Shown here piece after piece: positions 61,685-64,000 of a DNA stretch of 64,000 bases. Made by a program: the position numbers and the translations under genes. The notes beneath the pieces were generated by a model. The model worked only from the letters and a program-made list of their open reading frames with translations, did not search any database and was not told where the DNA came from. Source of the stretch: Flagellimonas ochracea (GTDB taxonomy: Bacteria > Bacteroidota > Bacteroidia > Flavobacteriales > Flavobacteriaceae); NCBI RefSeq assembly GCF_009903685.1, contig NZ_JAAABI010000001.1, positions 682,001 to 746,000 of the forward strand, given 5' to 3'. Numbering within the stretch: the stretch's first letter is position 1; each line of letters opens with the position of its first letter.

Positions 61685-63373
61685 ATGAATACGCTCCGTC
61701 TTTCCACGTTTGTTCTTTTTTTGATGTTTTTATCAGCATGTCAACAACAACGAACTTTTGATGTGCTTATCAAAAACGGCCGTATTGTGGATGGCTCCAA
61801 CGGACCTTCATTTACCGGGGATGTGGGCATCAATGCAGATACCATTGCGGCAATCGGGGATTTGAAAAACGATAAAGGCAGATTGGAAGTTGATGCGTCC
61901 GGTTTGGTGGTCGCTCCTGGTTTTATCAACATGCTCAGCTGGGCCGTGGAATCCCTAATTGAGGACGGACGGTCGATGAGCGACATCAAACAAGGGGTAA
62001 CCTTGGAGGTATTTGGCGAAGGCTGGTCCATGGGCCCCATGAATGAAAAAATGCGAACAGCTTCTTTGGAAGACCAGGGCGACATTAAATACGACATTCC
62101 CTGGACCACATTGCGCGAGTACCTTGAACATTTGACCGAAAAGGGTATTTCGCCCAACGTGGCTTCTTTTGTAGGTGCCACCACGCTCAGGATCCATACC
62201 GTAGGTTACGAGGACAGACCCCCTACTCCGCAAGAGTTGGATTCCATGAAGTTGCTGGTAAAGCAGGCCATGGAAGATGGCGCGCTGGGTGTGGGCAGTT
62301 CGTTGATCTATGCCCCCGCTTTTTATTCCAGCACGGAAGAGTTGATAGCACTCTGCAAGGTGGCCTCGGAATATGATGGCATGTACATCAGTCATATGCG
62401 AAGTGAGGGCAGCAAGCTTCTGGAGAGTTTGGATGAACTTATCGAGATAGCGGACAAGGCCGATATTCGAGCTGAAATCTACCATTTAAAACAAAGTGGA
62501 CAAGAAAACTGGGGCAAATTGGATGCTGTGGTGGCCAAAGTGGATTCTGCCCGTGCGGCCGGATTGCACATTACTGCCGACATGTATACCTATGTGGCTG
62601 GAGCCACGGGATTGGATGCTGCCATGCCGCCGTGGGTTCAGGAAGGCGGGTACGATAAATGGGCCGAGCGATTACAGGACCCACAAATTAGAAAGCAAGT
62701 GCTTCAAGAAATGACCACCCCCACCGATGCGTGGGAAAGTTTGATGCAGGCTGCAGGGGATCCCAGTAAAATGTTGCTGGTAGGCTTTAAGAACGACTCC
62801 TTGAAATACCTCACAGGGAAAACCCTGAAAGAAGTAGCGGAAATGCGCGGGATTTCCCCGGAAGAAACTGCTATGGATTTGGTGGTACAGGATGGCAGTC
62901 GTGTGGGCACCATTTATTTTTTAATGTCCGAGGACAACGTAAAAAAACAAATAGCCCTTCCTTGGATGAGTTTTGGCTCCGATGCAGGATCGTTGGCCAC
63001 CGAGGGCGTTTTCTTAAAATCCAGTACGCACCCCAGAGCTTATGGCAATGTGGCCCGTTTACTGGGCAAGTATGTTCGGGATGAGCAGGTGATTTCGTTG
63101 GAAGAAGCCATTTATAAGCTGACCAAGCTACCTGCCGCGAACCTGAAAATCAAAAAACGCGGGGAATTGACCGAAGGAAATTATGCCGACATTACCATTT
63201 TTGACCCAAACACCATTCAAGACCATGCCACTTTTGAAAAACCGCACCAATATGCCACCGGCGTGCAGCACGTATTTGTCAACGGTACCCAGGTACTAAA
63301 AGATGGGGAACACACAGGTGCACTTCCTGGACAGGTGGTTTATGGGCCGGGATGGAAACACGGTTCGGAATAG
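61685..63373 (+). CDS. D-aminoacylase/N-acyl-D-amino-acid amidohydrolase-like lipoprotein with altered metal motif
   Basis: The start is ATG 61685 (MNTLRLSTFVLF), giving 562 residues and a lipobox LSAC. The family pattern is clear: VLIKNGRIVDGSN, GALGVGSSLIYAPAFYSS, YISHMRSEG, EIYHLKQSG, a GSDAGSLAT Asp and the C-terminal FDPNTIQDHATFEKP. The first metal motif, normally GFIDxHxH, reads GFINMLSW, with Leu84 and Trp86 at the two His positions. It may use one metal ion, as D-aminoacylases do, or have lost hydrolase activity. Confidence 0.85.
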   Translation: MNTLRLSTFVLFLMFLSACQQQRTFDVLIKNGRIVDGSNGPSFTGDVGINADTIAAIGDLKNDKGRLEVDASGLVVAPGFINMLSWAVESLIEDGRSMSDIKQGVTLEVFGEGWSMGPMNEKMRTASLEDQGDIKYDIPWTTLREYLEHLTEKGISPNVASFVGATTLRIHTVGYEDRPPTPQELDSMKLLVKQAMEDGALGVGSSLIYAPAFYSSTEELIALCKVASEYDGMYISHMRSEGSKLLESLDELIEIADKADIRAEIYHLKQSGQENWGKLDAVVAKVDSARAAGLHITADMYTYVAGATGLDAAMPPWVQEGGYDKWAERLQDPQIRKQVLQEMTTPTDAWESLMQAAGDPSKMLLVGFKNDSLKYLTGKTLKEVAEMRGISPEETAMDLVVQDGSRVGTIYFLMSEDNVKKQIALPWMSFGSDAGSLATEGVFLKSSTHPRAYGNVARLLGKYVRDEQVISLEEAIYKLTKLPAANLKIKKRGELTEGNYADITIFDPNTIQDHATFEKPHQYATGVQHVFVNGTQVLKDGEHTGALPGQVVYGPGWKHGSE

Positions 63374-63544
63374 CTTGATTGAAAAATGTAGCTAGAACGA
63401 TATTTGGCATCGGTAAATACCATACCCAAAAATTTCAAGTTTTCTTTTTTCGTGTTTTGCAATAGCTAAACCGACAAAGCTATCCGAAAGGATGGTATAG
63501 GTTCCGATTTTGTACCTTGTCCATCCGAACTTAACCTATAGCAA

Positions 63545-63853
63545 ATGACTTGTGAACATCTATATCCCTTGGAAAAAGAATTGTTGGAAAACGACATCAG
63601 AGAAAACTTTAGAGGGCAGGCATGGAGCAAAAATTGCAGGGAATGGGTTTATTTTGACTGTGTTTTCACCAATTTGGAAAAAACGAAGGAACGTTTTGAA
63701 ATGGATGACGATATCGTGGAAATACATTCCCATTTTGGCACCCATGATGGACAGGAACATGGGTTGTTCTGTACAAAGTGCAAAGACGGCATTATGGGGT
63801 TAAATCCCGAAAAAGTGAAACGAGAAAACATCACGGCAATCAGGTTTGAGTGA
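63545..63853 (+). CDS. Small Cys-containing conserved protein of unknown function
   Basis: The 102-residue protein begins MTCEHLYPLEKELLENDI and has paired cysteines in LFCTKCKDGIM plus Cys31 and Cys39 (NCREW, DCVF). Several His (EIHSHFGTHDGQEHG) could join them in a zinc or iron site. No named family is recognised. It is likely cytoplasmic. It precedes a membrane protein gene by 45 bases, so an operon is possible. Confidence 0.7.
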   Translation: MTCEHLYPLEKELLENDIRENFRGQAWSKNCREWVYFDCVFTNLEKTKERFEMDDDIVEIHSHFGTHDGQEHGLFCTKCKDGIMGLNPEKVKRENITAIRFE

Positions 63854-63898
63854 TAAGCGGAAACGGATAATCTTAAGATTTTTAATAGTTTTGGAATC

Positions 63899-64000
63899 AT
63901 GTCCCAACCCTCTTATCTAAAACTAATGCTTTATGTAGCCTTGGCCCTGTTGCTTTTGGGTGTCCTGTGGTATTTAACACTTGCACGCAACATTAATCCA
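63899..64000 (+). CDS. N-terminal start of a membrane protein (3' truncated by window edge)
   Basis: ATG 63899 opens a frame that stays open to the end of the window (34 codons): MSQPSYLKLMLYVALALLLL and GVLWYLTLARNINP. A single hydrophobic helix is visible after a short polar start, so it is probably a membrane or exported protein. The family cannot be named from this fragment. Confidence 0.55.
   Translation, partial: MSQPSYLKLMLYVALALLLLGVLWYLTLARNINP

Noticed and set aside
1..64000. CRISPR array, rRNA, tRNA, riboswitch or intact insertion sequence
   Set aside because: No regular spaced repeats, tRNA-like cloverleaf, rRNA stretch or transposase gene could be recognised by eye; a tool such as tRNAscan-SE or Infernal was not available.

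Overview
The window looks like the chromosome of a marine-type member of the Flavobacteriaceae (Bacteroidota). The reasons are many short SC-box lipoproteins, almost no Shine-Dalgarno signals, several TTG starts, menaquinone biosynthesis, YceI, DUF3052, DUF2652 and HxlR family genes typical of the group, and VPS10/BNR-type exported proteins. I see no rRNA, tRNA, CRISPR array or intact insertion sequence. Genus is not assignable by eye.

Layout. 1-6 kb: the end of a BNR/VPS10-like exported protein, a leishmanolysin-like lipoprotein, a small membrane protein and a cation-chloride-cotransporter-type permease. 6.2-12.3 kb: a tight eight-gene operon built around a type III polyketide synthase, with its own ketosynthase, dehydratase, FabI/FabL-like reductase and acyl carrier protein, plus a methyltransferase and a flavoprotein; it probably makes a modified aromatic or pyrone lipid. 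12.3-22.2 kb: housekeeping and envelope genes (YceI, an EEP-family nuclease/phosphatase, a Dabb lipoprotein, a membrane-anchored putative regulator, an HxlR regulator facing a small membrane protein plus GNAT pair, an exported isoaspartyl methyltransferase, an amino-acid permease, a YdjM-like protein).

22.2-27.1 kb is an AT-rich accessory island between conserved genes. It holds a four-gene operon in which three proteins share a C-terminal winged-helix-like module, two of them share an N-terminal EFEI-x-G-x-EEF module, one carries an Rx6H HEPN/Abi_C-like motif, and the last is a DUF3800 putative nuclease. Next to it lie a separate AbiU2-like HEPN gene and a structured, repeat-bearing non-coding stretch. 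This is the best candidate here for an undescribed (probably anti-phage) system.

27.1-39.6 kb: a CxxC thioredoxin-fold protein, a tandem universal stress protein, an aldehyde dehydrogenase, lipoproteins, a second BNR/VPS10-like protein with a methyltransferase, DUF3052 and DUF2652 genes, and a periplasmic trehalase divergent from a GntR regulator. 39.8-50.1 kb: an eleven-gene minus-strand operon for an exported molybdenum hydroxylase (IorAB type) with molybdenum-cofactor synthesis and insertion genes (moaA, moaD, moeA, a moeB-like gene, mobA, mocA, xdhC), a TauE/SafE exporter and an amidohydrolase; moaC and moaE are absent from the window. 50.3-64 kb: a VWA lipoprotein, a DUF1080 protein, a probable 55-residue membrane peptide, a pirin/3D/amidase/carboxypeptidase operon, a serine hydrolase, menB, an alpha/beta hydrolase, a metallophosphoesterase, a D-aminoacylase-like lipoprotein with an altered metal motif, a small Cys-rich protein and the start of a membrane protein cut by the window edge. 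Dispersed intergenic repeats lie on both sides of menB.
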